Shown here: positions 18,562 to 27,883 of the stretch, in pieces
Layout: each line of letters opens with the position of its first letter
Numbering within the stretch: position 1 is the stretch's first letter
Origin: Candidatus Omnitrophota bacterium
Lineage (GTDB): Bacteria; Omnitrophota; Gorgyraeia; Gygaellales; Profunditerraquicolaceae
Length of the DNA stretch: 41,455 bases
Assembly: GCA_028687205.1 (NCBI GenBank)
Contig: JAQUAP010000003.1
Coordinates: 1 to 41,455, forward strand
Reading direction: 5' to 3'
The notes under the pieces: model-generated
Told to the model about the DNA's origin: nothing
The model's input: only the letters and a program-made list of their open reading frames with translations
The model's database searches: none
Program-made: the position numbers and the translations under genes

Positions 18562-20631
18562 TCAACCCGCGTGAATAAATCTTTCATAGCCCGGGAAACG
18601 CCGCAACATCTTCTCTTTGAGCAGGATATTCTGCCGGCTTTCTAAGCGCGTATCAAACTTAAGCAGCCTTACTGCCTCTTCCCTGGCCCGCTTTAATAAC
18701 TGCATCTGCGTCAGGGGATTGGCAATCTTGAGCTCGCTTAAACCGTGCTGTTCCCTGCCGAAAAATTCACCCGGCCCCCGGATACGCAAATCCTCTTCCG
18801 CGATTTTAAAACCGTCGCTATGCCTGACTAAAGCAGCAAGGCGGGCTTTAGCCTCATTAGTCTGGGCATCTGAAATCAGGCAGCAAACCGACGCCGCACT
18901 TCCCCTGCCCACGCGGCCGCGCAGCTGGTGCAGCTGGCTCAGGCCAAAACGTTCGGCATGCTCAATAATCATACAGGTAGCATTCGCTATATCAATACCT
19001 ACTTCTAAAACGGTAGTGGAAATTAAGACATCGATTTTGCCGGATTTAAACTTGAGCATCACTTCATCCTGCTCTTCCTGCTTTAACCTGCCATGGATAA
19101 GGCCGAGCCGGAAATCTTTGAACTCGCCTGCCTTTAACTCAGCATACATTTTCTTGGCGCCGGAAATATCCAGTGCATATGACTCCTCAATTACCGGATA
19201 AATAATATAAACCTGCCTCTTTAACTTTAATTCCTGTTTGGCTAATTGATAAGCCTCTGTCCTCTTTGCCTGTTCAAAAAGAACGGTCTTGATTGCCTGC
19301 CTTCCCGGAGGAAGTTCATTGATAATAGAAACATCCAGATCTCCGTAAAGGGTAATGGCTAATGTCCGGGGGATGGGCGTCGCGGTCATAATCAAGATAT
19401 CCGGATTTACTCCTTTGGCCGGCAGGAGCGCGCGCTGGCCAACGCCGAATTTATGCTGCTCGTCAATGATGACGAGGCCCAGATTTTTAAACTGCACGTT
19501 TTCTTCCAGTAAGGCATGGGTCCCGATAACCAGGTCTATTTTTCCTGTTTTTATCTCCCGGTAAATCTTTTCTTTTTCTTTTTGCGCTAAGCTGCTGGTG
19601 AGTAACTTTAGATTTAATTGTTTTTCGCTTTTGAGCTTGGCAAAATGCTGCCAGGCGAGTATCTCTGTCGGCACCATAAAGGCAACCTGGTAACCCCCTT
19701 GGATAGCCATCAGGCTGGCGGCGACGGCGACGACTGTCTTACCTGAACCCACATCCCCCTGTAAAAGGCGCTGCATCGGCCGGTTTGAGGCCATATCCGC
19801 CTTTATCTCCGCGATGACTTTTTCCTGGGCAGCGGTAAATTGGAAAGGCAGCCGCGAGATAAAACCTTTGAGCAATTCTCCGTCTATCTTATGCGCTATG
19901 CCCTTCTTTTCCTTCCTCTTTAGCTTACGCAGGATAATCGGCAACTGGAAGAGAAAAAACTCTTCAAAGCTGAGCCGCGTATAGGCCTCTTTCTGTAAAT
20001 CCGGGCTCTCCGGAAAATGTATATTCAATAGGCTCTTAGCTAAATTAAGCAGGTTGTTCCTCTGCCTTATATCATAAGGCAGGGCATCGCTAATCCTGAC
20101 AAGATACTTGTCTAAGACATTTTTAATCAGCCGGCGCAGACTCCTCTGGGTAAGGCCTTCGGGCAGAGAATAAACCGGCACGAGGCGGCCAAGGCTGTAG
20201 CCTACATCGTCTTCATCGCTAATGATTTCAAACTCCGGGTTACTCATCTGGAGCTTTGAGCCGTAGAGCTCAACTTTTCCATACAATATAACTTCTGTCC
20301 CCGGCTTAAAATAACTTTTCAGGTAAGGCTGGTTAAACCAGACACAGGAGACCTTTCCGGTATTATCCCCTACGGCTACTTCAGTGATATTAAAGCTGCG
20401 CCTGCGCCAGGAATCATGCTGGCCGAGGCTAAGGACTTTCGCCTTAATCGTCTGAATCTCACCCAGCTTTAATCCGGAGACCGGCACAAAATTAGTGCGG
20501 TCTTCATAACGCCGCGGGAAATAGTAAAGTAAGTCCTCTACGGTATTTATACCGGCTTGGCTAAAGACCTTAGCCCTCTTTGGCCCGATACCCTTTAGAT
20601 ATTGGATAGGCGTAGCCTGCGGGGTATTCAT
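18562..20631 (-). CDS. recG: ATP-dependent DNA helicase RecG
   Basis: LLQGDVGSGKT, IIDEQHKFGVGQR, MTATPIPRTLA, QLRGRVGRG. Confidence 0.97.
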   Translation of the reverse strand: MNTPQATPIQYLKGIGPKRAKVFSQAGINTVEDLLYYFPRRYEDRTNFVPVSGLKLGEIQTIKAKVLSLGQHDSWRRRSFNITEVAVGDNTGKVSCVWFNQPYLKSYFKPGTEVILYGKVELYGSKLQMSNPEFEIISDEDDVGYSLGRLVPVYSLPEGLTQRSLRRLIKNVLDKYLVRISDALPYDIRQRNNLLNLAKSLLNIHFPESPDLQKEAYTRLSFEEFFLFQLPIILRKLKRKEKKGIAHKIDGELLKGFISRLPFQFTAAQEKVIAEIKADMASNRPMQRLLQGDVGSGKTVVAVAASLMAIQGGYQVAFMVPTEILAWQHFAKLKSEKQLNLKLLTSSLAQKEKEKIYREIKTGKIDLVIGTHALLEENVQFKNLGLVIIDEQHKFGVGQRALLPAKGVNPDILIMTATPIPRTLAITLYGDLDVSIINELPPGRQAIKTVLFEQAKRTEAYQLAKQELKLKRQVYIIYPVIEESYALDISGAKKMYAELKAGEFKDFRLGLIHGRLKQEEQDEVMLKFKSGKIDVLISTTVLEVGIDIANATCMIIEHAERFGLSQLHQLRGRVGRGSAASVCCLISDAQTNEAKARLAALVRHSDGFKIAEEDLRIRGPGEFFGREQHGLSELKIANPLTQMQLLKRAREEAVRLLKFDTRLESRQNILLKEKMLRRFPGYERFIHAG

Positions 20632-20654
20632 GTTTAGTTATTATACTATAAATC

Positions 20655-20729
20655 AGGGACGGTTCTCAAGCCAATCTTAAAGTGTCCCCTATTTGGGGAC
20701 ACTTTAGCTTCGAGTTGAGAACCGTCCCT
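20655..20729. repeat. REP/MITE-like nested palindrome, copy B
   Basis: AGGGACGGTTCTCAA (20655-20669) / TTGAGAACCGTCCCT (20715-20729); inner TAAAGTGTCCCC (20678-20689) / GGGGACACTTTA (20695-20706). Confidence 0.92.
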
Positions 20730-20731
20730 AC

Positions 20732-20760
20732 TTGAATTCTATATTATTATATGGCATACT
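20732..20760 (+). promoter_or_regulatory. sigma70-like promoter for small RNA 1 (TTGAAT-N17-CATACT)
   Basis: Spacing and position match that of the paralogous locus at 31239-31266. Confidence 0.5.
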
Positions 20761-20766
20761 TATTAT

Positions 20767-20873
20767 GCAGAGAGAGATGTAGAGGTGCTCTGCGAAAAGG
20801 AGGTATAGGCAGATAGCGAAAGCTAAAAGGCCTATCACCTACAAAAAAACCCCAGAATTTCGGGGCTTTTTTG
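20767..20873 (+). ncRNA. putative structured small RNA 1 with intrinsic terminator
   Basis: 5' hairpin GCAGAG/CTCTGC, AAGGAGGT (20797-20804), TAGC-GAAA-GCTA hairpin, AGGCCTATCACCTACAA (20828-20844), terminator CCCC..GGGGCTTTTTT; paralogous locus at 31276-31366. Confidence 0.65.
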
Positions 20874-20896
20874 TTTATTACCTTCTCCTTATGTGA

Positions 20897-22351
20897 TTAC
20901 TCCTTATTGCTTATAAACGTCCTTTTAAGGGAATTGGCGAGCCTTCCGCGTTTATGCTCTCTGGTGAATACGCTTATGAGGACGGCAGGAGCCGCAAGAA
21001 GAATGTGAACAAATTCCTTAAAGGTAAAGAACTTCACTATAAAAATATTCTTCCAAATTATTTTCACATACCGGCCAGGGGTATAAAATGAGAACTTTAT
21101 CTTTCTGCCTATTTTTTTTAGCGCAGCGTGGCTATATTTATCGGAATAGAGCTCGCCTCTGCCTGTCACATGATAACCGGGAGTTTTTTCCGCGAGTTCT
21201 CTTAAAGCAGAAAATTTTTCAATGCGCAGCTTATTGCAGGTAATGGCATCCACTCCTATCTCCTTGGCAAATTGAGCGATGTAAAGCATCTCGCTCTCAT
21301 TTTCTCCTATGTTCCCATAAATAAAATAGCCGCTATAAAAGAAAGGGTACTTCCTGAGGACCTCAAAAGATTTTCTTATTGTATCCTGGTCAAAGCCTTT
21401 ATCCAACTGCTTGAGTATCCAGTCATGCGGAGACTCAATACCAACAAGCAGGGCCTTAAAACCGGCCTTAACCATTTTCTCCAGCAACCTTGGATAGCGC
21501 GCAATATCAATACGCGCCTGCGCGAAAAAACGCTTTTTTATTTTTCTGGCAATAAGCTGGTCGCAGATTTCCTCGGCACGCTTGGGGTCGGTAAAAAGAT
21601 TATCGTCGCTAAACATAATGATGTTTGCCTTAAGGCCACTAATTTCCTCAATTACGGAATCAACGCTACGCGCTGCATAATTTCTCTTTTGGCCAAGAGG
21701 GTTCAGGCTAAAGGTGCAGAATTTACAGTTAAAAGGGCACCCTCGCGCGCTTAAAACCGCGTCAAATTCCCAGCTTTTTATTCTTATCCCGTTTACTGTC
21801 AAAGAATAATCATTATGCCGTAAGGAACGGTCGGGATTAGTCAACAAATTAACATCAGGAAGAGGCCGGTTTGGATTATGGGTTATTTCTCCGTCACGCC
21901 GGTAAGAAATACCTAAAATATCTTTGTAATCAACTCCGCGCAGGATCTCCTGTATACTCTCCTCGCCTTCGCCTCTTACAATAATATCAATTAAGGGGCA
22001 AATCTTAAAAAGCTCTTCTACTTTTTCTGTTGCTTTGTATCCGCCGACTACCAGCAGAATATCATCCGGCATCGCGTTGAGAAACTGGCATATTTCTTCG
22101 TATTGACGGTCCCAGCCAATACCTACGCAAATGATATCTATATTATTTTCCTTGATAAAGGACTTAAGCGTATCTGTATCGGAAAGTTCGCGCTCATAAC
22201 GCAAATCCAAAAGCGTGACTTTCCGGGCTACTGCCTTGGCACTTGTTGCCACATATTCAAGCCCGGTCGGAGGGAAAAGCATCATTGTGTTAGTAGCATT
22301 CTTCTCAATATAAGGATTCAAAAATAAAGCGTGGTTGTACTGCATAAACAT
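20897..22351 (-). CDS. B12-binding-domain radical SAM protein
   Basis: VVGGYKATEKVEELF...IVRGEGEESIQ; SARGCPFNCKFCTF [4Fe-4S] motif. Confidence 0.9.
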   Translation of the reverse strand: MFMQYNHALFLNPYIEKNATNTMMLFPPTGLEYVATSAKAVARKVTLLDLRYERELSDTDTLKSFIKENNIDIICVGIGWDRQYEEICQFLNAMPDDILLVVGGYKATEKVEELFKICPLIDIIVRGEGEESIQEILRGVDYKDILGISYRRDGEITHNPNRPLPDVNLLTNPDRSLRHNDYSLTVNGIRIKSWEFDAVLSARGCPFNCKFCTFSLNPLGQKRNYAARSVDSVIEEISGLKANIIMFSDDNLFTDPKRAEEICDQLIARKIKKRFFAQARIDIARYPRLLEKMVKAGFKALLVGIESPHDWILKQLDKGFDQDTIRKSFEVLRKYPFFYSGYFIYGNIGENESEMLYIAQFAKEIGVDAITCNKLRIEKFSALRELAEKTPGYHVTGRGELYSDKYSHAALKKIGRKIKFSFYTPGRYVKIIWKNIFIVKFFTFKEFVHILLAAPAVLISVFTREHKRGRLANSLKRTFISNKE

Positions 22352-22431
22352 TTTCTCCTTTTACCCCAGATATTTCAAACTCTAAACTCTCCTGAAAAGG
22401 TTTGAATTTTGAAAGCCGAAGTCGATTAAAT

Positions 22432-23388
22432 TCATAATGACCGGTTAATTATCTCTTGCATCTCCTCTTTAGTCCTGGCGCGGGAGGATTTTTCCCTTAA
22501 AGGGCGGATTCTGCGAAAGCCCCTGGTGTACCAGCCGAAGAACTTACGGAAGATAACCACCCCATTCCTCTCCCCGTAAAAACCTATGGAAGCGGCTAAA
22601 TGCTCCAGCATAATGCTAATGACTGTGTCTTTAGCGGGTTGAGGGATTATCCTACCTGTCTTTAAAAATTCTTTTATTGTTTTAAATATCCAGGGGTTCC
22701 CAAATGCGCCACGCGCGATAGCCAGGCCGTCACAATGCGTTTCATCAAGCATTTTTTTGGCTAACTGCGCCGAAAGTATATCTCCGCTGGCAATCACCGG
22801 AATAGCTAAAGCCTTTTTCACTTCCCGTATCGCTGCATAATCCACAGCGCCGCTATATCCTTGAGCCTTGGTCCTGCCGTGGATAAACAGGCCGGCTGCG
22901 CCGGCATCCTGCGCATAAAGCGCAACTTCCCTGGCATTAACACTCTCTTTATCCCAGCCGGTGCGGATTTTTACTGTCACCGGCACGGCGGAGTTTTTAA
23001 CAACCAATTTAAGCAATTTCTTCAGCTTTTCCGGTTCTTTAAGCAGCCCGGCGCCTTCCTCACGCCGGACAACTTTCTTTGCCGGGCAGGCAGCGTTAAA
23101 GTCCAACAACTCAAACTTATAATTTTTAAGCATATCCAAAGCTTTTAAAATAAATTTCTCTTCGCACCCTAACAACTGTACGCCTAAAGGCCTATCCTTA
23201 GGGCCTGAACTGAGCATACTTTGCGTCCTTTTGCTTTTATAGCTTATTGAACGACAATTAATCATCTCCACAAAAGCCAGCTCGGCGCCGAATTGACGGT
23301 TAAGCATGCGGAAAGGCAAATCGCTTACACCAGCCATAGGAGCGAGGATAAGATTTGACTCTAATTTTAAGTTACCGATTTTTAGCAT
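22432..23388 (-). CDS. dusB: tRNA-dihydrouridine synthase
   Basis: LAPMAGVSDLPFRML, DFNAACPAKKVVRREEGAGLL, GLFIHGRTKAQGYSG. Confidence 0.92.
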   Translation of the reverse strand: MLKIGNLKLESNLILAPMAGVSDLPFRMLNRQFGAELAFVEMINCRSISYKSKRTQSMLSSGPKDRPLGVQLLGCEEKFILKALDMLKNYKFELLDFNAACPAKKVVRREEGAGLLKEPEKLKKLLKLVVKNSAVPVTVKIRTGWDKESVNAREVALYAQDAGAAGLFIHGRTKAQGYSGAVDYAAIREVKKALAIPVIASGDILSAQLAKKMLDETHCDGLAIARGAFGNPWIFKTIKEFLKTGRIIPQPAKDTVISIMLEHLAASIGFYGERNGVVIFRKFFGWYTRGFRRIRPLREKSSRARTKEEMQEIINRSL

Positions 23389-23410
23389 ATTTAATTATCT
23401 TACGCGGCTG

Positions 23411-23558
23411 CCTTGTCTTGTTCCTCCGCACACCGCTCGATTTTCCTTAAGCTGAGGAAAATCTTCGCTCGCCCAGTTTTTTGCGCTCTGCCAGGAGTCT
23501 TATAGCGGGCAACCCTGCCCGCGCAAAAAACTCACGTGCGCTCCGGAACCAAGCCAAG
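23411..23558. repeat. long imperfect palindromic element I in dusB-pgi spacer
   Basis: AGTTTTTTGCGC (23475-23486)/GCGCAAAAAACT (23521-23532), nested GCGGGCA/TGCCCGC, nearby GATTTTCCT/AGGAAAATC. Confidence 0.75.
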
Positions 23559-23590
23559 CCATCCGCTAAAGGACATCAAGCTGTCTATAA

Positions 23591-23823
23591 AATGACCCTG
23601 CCAGGCTTGGACGCGAATTCGATTTTAGGCAATGGAGCTTGAGGATTTTCGGGTATCCCGAGGCCAGCCGAGAGGCTGGCAATCTCGGGACGGCGCTGGT
23701 GTTTGAGCGCCGAGTGAGAGCACGAGGTGCGAGTTCAGTTAACCGCCGAAAATCCGCAAGAGCATTGCCGACCGCCAAAGGCGGGAAAATCGAACCTGAG
23801 CGGACAAGCCTGGCAGGGTCATT
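23591..23823. repeat. palindromic element II, about 233 bp with 19-bp perfect terminal inverted repeats
   Basis: AATGACCCTGCCAGGCTTG (23591-23609) / CAAGCCTGGCAGGGTCATT (23805-23823), internal imperfect long stem and local hairpins. Confidence 0.9.
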
Positions 23824-25294
23824 AAAGAATATACTTGGTATTTTTGACAAGAGGGTGATTTTTGATTTCGTTGGCGATGTCCTGGGAGATGCCGGGCTTG
23901 CCTAATTTATAATACATATAATTCTTGTAGCCTTCTACTCCGGGCTGGTCAAAAGCGTTTATATTAAGCAACTCGCCTTCAAAGGCGGTGGCCATTTCAA
24001 AGAAAAATAAAAGCGCTCCCCAGTTATAAGGAGAAACCTGCGACAGGGTAACCGTGCAGTTTGGCCGCGCTGACCTGACCAGGGCCCATTCCGTAGCTTC
24101 CTGGGCAAGTTTAAGCAACTCCGCAAAACTCTTGCCTGAAAGTATGTCGGCTGTACCCGGTATCTTTATTTCACGGCTGAATTTTTCTATCCTGATGAAA
24201 GTCACGACTTTATTATTTTCGCCTTCAATATTATTCTGCTGTACGGAATGCAGGTCGGTGGTACCGCGGCAGGAAACAGGCGTCCTGCCGGTATTGGTAA
24301 TAGCAGCCTTATCACTCAGCCATTCCTCGCTGCCGTCTGCGCCGGCTTTAATCTTACGGCTATATTTTTTCCCTAAACTTTCGGCTAACAACTGTACATA
24401 CCAGTCGGCGCAGGATTTTAGAGTTTCAGAGAACGGCATGATTACGGCGATAGGTTTATTTTTCTTGCGGTAAAGAAGATAATGTAGCAGCGCGTACATA
24501 TAGGCGGGATTTTCAGCGTAATGCGCGCGGCTGCATTTTACGGCCATATCTTTAGCGCCGCTCAAAACATCTTTTATCGCTATGCCTAAGATAGCCAGGT
24601 GTAAAAGACCCATATTAAACTCGGAATACCTGCCGCCCACCCCTTTTAATAAAGGCAGGGAACGAAAACTTAAAGGGTCATTTGCCTGCTCAAGCTTAAT
24701 TTTCTTGCGCAGCGCGCCACTCTCGGGGTCGGTAATGGCGATAATCTGGCGGCCGTATTTTTTACCGGCTGATTTCTTCAGCCAGTTTTCAACCACAATC
24801 AGGGCGGCTTTGGTCTCGGTAGTCTCGCCGGATTTTGAGATAACCACCACGCAGGTCTTACGGGGTTTAAGATTTTTTAAAAGCACGCTTAAGGTATCCG
24901 GGTCAAGATTATTCCCTTCAAAATAAACGCGCGGCTTATCCTTTCTTACTTCCTTGAATTCATTGAAGTAGGCAGGCGCGAGCGCATCCTGCGCGGCTTT
25001 GAGGCCTAAATATGAGCCACCGATGCCTAAGAAAATGACATTATCAAATTTTTTGGCAATTTCATTACCTAACTTCTGTATTTCTTTGATTGTTTTAGCA
25101 TCCTGATAAGGCAGGTTTGCCCATTCCAGGCCTAATTTTATCCTGTTGCGGGGATTGGCGAGTATTTTTTTAAGATGCGCGTCGGCATTCTGCAGGCCAG
25201 CACTAATCTCGGCAATATCCTTATCCTCAACGCCATGCAGAGTACCTACATTAGCACTGAACATATTATTGAAATCGAATTTGATACCTTGCAT
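23822..25294 (-). CDS. pgi: glucose-6-phosphate isomerase
   Basis: IFLGIGGSYLGLKAAQDAL, VVISKSGETTET, GVEGYKNYMYYKLG. Confidence 0.92.
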   Translation of the reverse strand: MQGIKFDFNNMFSANVGTLHGVEDKDIAEISAGLQNADAHLKKILANPRNRIKLGLEWANLPYQDAKTIKEIQKLGNEIAKKFDNVIFLGIGGSYLGLKAAQDALAPAYFNEFKEVRKDKPRVYFEGNNLDPDTLSVLLKNLKPRKTCVVVISKSGETTETKAALIVVENWLKKSAGKKYGRQIIAITDPESGALRKKIKLEQANDPLSFRSLPLLKGVGGRYSEFNMGLLHLAILGIAIKDVLSGAKDMAVKCSRAHYAENPAYMYALLHYLLYRKKNKPIAVIMPFSETLKSCADWYVQLLAESLGKKYSRKIKAGADGSEEWLSDKAAITNTGRTPVSCRGTTDLHSVQQNNIEGENNKVVTFIRIEKFSREIKIPGTADILSGKSFAELLKLAQEATEWALVRSARPNCTVTLSQVSPYNWGALLFFFEMATAFEGELLNINAFDQPGVEGYKNYMYYKLGKPGISQDIANEIKNHPLVKNTKYIL

Positions 25295-25305
25295 AAAGAC
25301 CTTTT

Positions 25306-25638
25306 TTATTTGCGGATAATTTTAATCGTGGTATGCCTTCCGTCCTGCCAGGGCCAAATCATGGCAAAGGTGGAATCCCTGCCCTCGTTCTTAAAATAGA
25401 GGGTCTGGCCGGGCATGATGCCGCCAAAACCCTTGATCGTCTCCTGCGCCTGAAAAGATAATTTTTCTTTAGAAGGAAAAGCGGGTTCCCCGAAAAAATT
25501 CTTTAATCTTTCGTGGAGTTTGGCCAGCTCTTCCTTGATAACTACCGCTTCAAAAAAATTATCGGAATCCGTACGCAAGGTTTCGCAACCTAGGTCCTTG
25601 ACTTCCTTCTTTATCTCTTTAAATTCCATATTGGTCAC
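25306..25638 (-). CDS. conserved hypothetical protein (110 aa)
   Basis: Intact ORF in operon-like spacing upstream of pgi. Confidence 0.6.
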   Translation of the reverse strand: MTNMEFKEIKKEVKDLGCETLRTDSDNFFEAVVIKEELAKLHERLKNFFGEPAFPSKEKLSFQAQETIKGFGGIMPGQTLYFKNEGRDSTFAMIWPWQDGRHTTIKIIRK

Positions 25639-25684
25639 CTTTTATAAAGTATACCAGATAATCCTTGAATAAACAAATTTAAAT

Positions 25685-27034
25685 CTATTTTTCTTCCAGG
25701 ATCCTGACCTTACGAAAGCCTGCCGAATCTAACGGCAGGAAGGTCTTATCCGTGATTACGCAGGTCAAAAGAAAATCCGGTTCCCCCAAAAGCTTAAGCG
25801 GCACTTTTAAGGTAAAATATTCCCCGCTTAACTGCGCGGAGGTACCCTGGGGGTCCAGCCTCTTCTTCAGGTTCATATCCTCTACCACTACCCTGTCTTT
25901 TTTGGTGCGCACGCCGATATTCGGCATTTTATTAAAAAGGACGTCGTCATTGTAGCCGAAAAAATAAAACCGGAAAAATAACCTGTACCTTAACTCCTGA
26001 GGTTTTCTTACGCGCACCCATAAATAATCGTCCACTACCGCATAGCTGACTCTTTTATCGCTATTAAAAGCATCCCCTCCTTTAAGGAGAGTAGACTTTT
26101 GCCTGTTCAGGGTGATGGTGGGGTAATCCCCGAACAACTCATTCTGGCGCACAAAGGATAAAAGGTAAAAGGCGCTTACGCAGGTCTGGCTGCGGTAGCT
26201 GAGCATCGCCTGATATTTTTTATCTATTTCATCCTCGGTCAACTTAAAAGTAGACCAGTTGATTAACGCGTCCGGAAAATGTTTTGCGGATGGCTCAAGC
26301 CCCAGCTCAGGATGGTAATGCCGCGGAGAAGGCCAGCCCGGGCCATGCACAAAATATACATACAATTTAGGCTCAGGAATTTCTTTTTTCAGGTCTTGCA
26401 GGGCAATCTGCAGGAAACAATAATACGCCCAGTGGTCGCCGTTGACATCAGCCGGATGCGAAACAAAGATTTTAGTGGGTTTATAATCAAGGAGGATAGA
26501 CTTTAGATCAAACAGTATCTGCTCGGATTTATAAGGGGCGCCGTAAGAAGGGGCTTCTTTATAAGGGACATAAGACTGCCGAGTAAGCATATCCTTAAAA
26601 GGCGCGTTGGTCTCCCAGGCCGAGAAAAACATATTATTGGTGCCATAATCAGGATAGCCCAGAAAAATAAGGTTGCTCTCGTCTACCCCCAGTATCTTCA
26701 TCGCCTTCTTGGCTTCCTCTTCCCTCACCTTGCCCATAGCCACGAATTCGGAATTAAATATGATTAATCTTTTCTTGAAAACGATAAAGGCGAATTCGTT
26801 ATGGTCGCCGTTAGTCAGGTATATAATTTTGACTTTGGCGCCGGATTTAACTGCCCGCTGGATTACCCCGCCGCAGCCGATATTTTCATCATCCGGATGG
26901 GGCGCAAGGACCAGAACGCGGTCCTTATTGCTGAAAGGCTCAATGGGAGGAAGCTCCCCGGCCTGCGCGAAAATAACGAATGATAGAAATACTCCGTAAA
27001 AAACCGCGGCGCTTATGCAAATCAACTTCTTCAT
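25685..27034 (-). CDS. PIG-L/LmbE family deacetylase with signal peptide and C-terminal extension
   Basis: VLVLAPHPDDENIGCGGVI, FVSHPADVNGDHWA. Confidence 0.9.
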   Translation of the reverse strand: MKKLICISAAVFYGVFLSFVIFAQAGELPPIEPFSNKDRVLVLAPHPDDENIGCGGVIQRAVKSGAKVKIIYLTNGDHNEFAFIVFKKRLIIFNSEFVAMGKVREEEAKKAMKILGVDESNLIFLGYPDYGTNNMFFSAWETNAPFKDMLTRQSYVPYKEAPSYGAPYKSEQILFDLKSILLDYKPTKIFVSHPADVNGDHWAYYCFLQIALQDLKKEIPEPKLYVYFVHGPGWPSPRHYHPELGLEPSAKHFPDALINWSTFKLTEDEIDKKYQAMLSYRSQTCVSAFYLLSFVRQNELFGDYPTITLNRQKSTLLKGGDAFNSDKRVSYAVVDDYLWVRVRKPQELRYRLFFRFYFFGYNDDVLFNKMPNIGVRTKKDRVVVEDMNLKKRLDPQGTSAQLSGEYFTLKVPLKLLGEPDFLLTCVITDKTFLPLDSAGFRKVRILEEK

Positions 27035-27039
27035 ATATT

Positions 27040-27591
27040 TTATCCTTCCTTCAAATGGGCCTTGATTATTTTTTGCTCGGTGAGCGGACGGTCAGATGCA
27101 TTAGTAGGCGTGTTTTCTATTTTTTCCACCGCCTCATAACCTTTAATCACTTTGCCGAAAATAGTATGGCGCATATTCAACCAGGGGCAAGCGGCCGTGG
27201 TGATAAAAAACTGGCTGCCGTTCGTATTTGGACCGGCATTGGCCATGGCCAGGATACCGCGTTGATCAAATTTGACGTCTGAGCTTACTTCGTCCGCGAA
27301 AGGTTTTCCCCAGATAGATTCTCCGCCTGCGCCGGTGCCAGTGGGATCTCCTCCCTGGATCATAAAGCCTTTAATCACCCGGTGAAAAATCAACCCGTTA
27401 TAATAACCCTTCTCAACCAGCTGCGTAAAGTTTTCACAGGCCTTGGGCGCTGTTTCAGGCATAAGTTTAATCTCTATATCCCCCTGATCTGTCTCCAAAA
27501 CTACGATCTTCTCATCCATACCGCAGGCTCCTTTTACTAACAGGTTGATAAAAAATAAAAAAAAGGCGACCAGCGCAATATTCCTGGCCAC
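27040..27591 (-). CDS. cyclophilin-type peptidyl-prolyl cis-trans isomerase
   Basis: GLIFHRVIKGFMIQGGDPTGTGAGG, NGSQFFITTAACPWLN, HTIFGKVI. Confidence 0.94.
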   Translation of the reverse strand: MARNIALVAFFLFFINLLVKGACGMDEKIVVLETDQGDIEIKLMPETAPKACENFTQLVEKGYYNGLIFHRVIKGFMIQGGDPTGTGAGGESIWGKPFADEVSSDVKFDQRGILAMANAGPNTNGSQFFITTAACPWLNMRHTIFGKVIKGYEAVEKIENTPTNASDRPLTEQKIIKAHLKEG

Positions 27592-27655
27592 TTTAGCCTC
27601 CTTATTTAGACAGGAAATACAGGTTACTAATACTTTAATGGCTTAGCGGTATGCC

Positions 27656-27844
27656 TTATTTACAGCAGGTGCCGCCGGCCTTAGCTATTCTCTTGACTAC
27701 GCAGGAAACCACAAAACATGCCAACGCCAGAAAAATCATCTGGTTGTCCGGGACCGTTGTAACATCAAATGCCGCTGCCAGAAGAAGCACTATCCCCAAA
27801 CCCCACAAAACTGCCCTTACTACACCCACGGTCTTCTCGTTCAT
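27656..27844 (-). CDS. small membrane protein, YgaP/DUF2892-like
   Basis: 62 aa with two hydrophobic segments; C-terminal GGTCCK. Confidence 0.5.
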   Translation of the reverse strand: MNEKTVGVVRAVLWGLGIVLLLAAAFDVTTVPDNQMIFLALACFVVSCVVKRIAKAGGTCCK

Positions 27845-27883
27845 TTCTCCTCCTTGTTTAGGGCGGATTAATAATTATCTGCT

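Noticed and set aside
18617-19201. 194-aa plus-strand ORF
   Set aside because: Shadow of recG; no family features.
20767-20873. Known riboswitch or 4.5S/SRP/6S RNA
   Set aside because: Consensus motifs I know for SRP, c-di-GMP, TPP, SAM, cobalamin, fluoride and similar classes are absent, and it is not upstream of a codirectional gene.
23566-23905. ORFs on both strands in the dusB-pgi spacer
   Set aside because: They are readings through the palindromic elements and the end of pgi, not independent genes.
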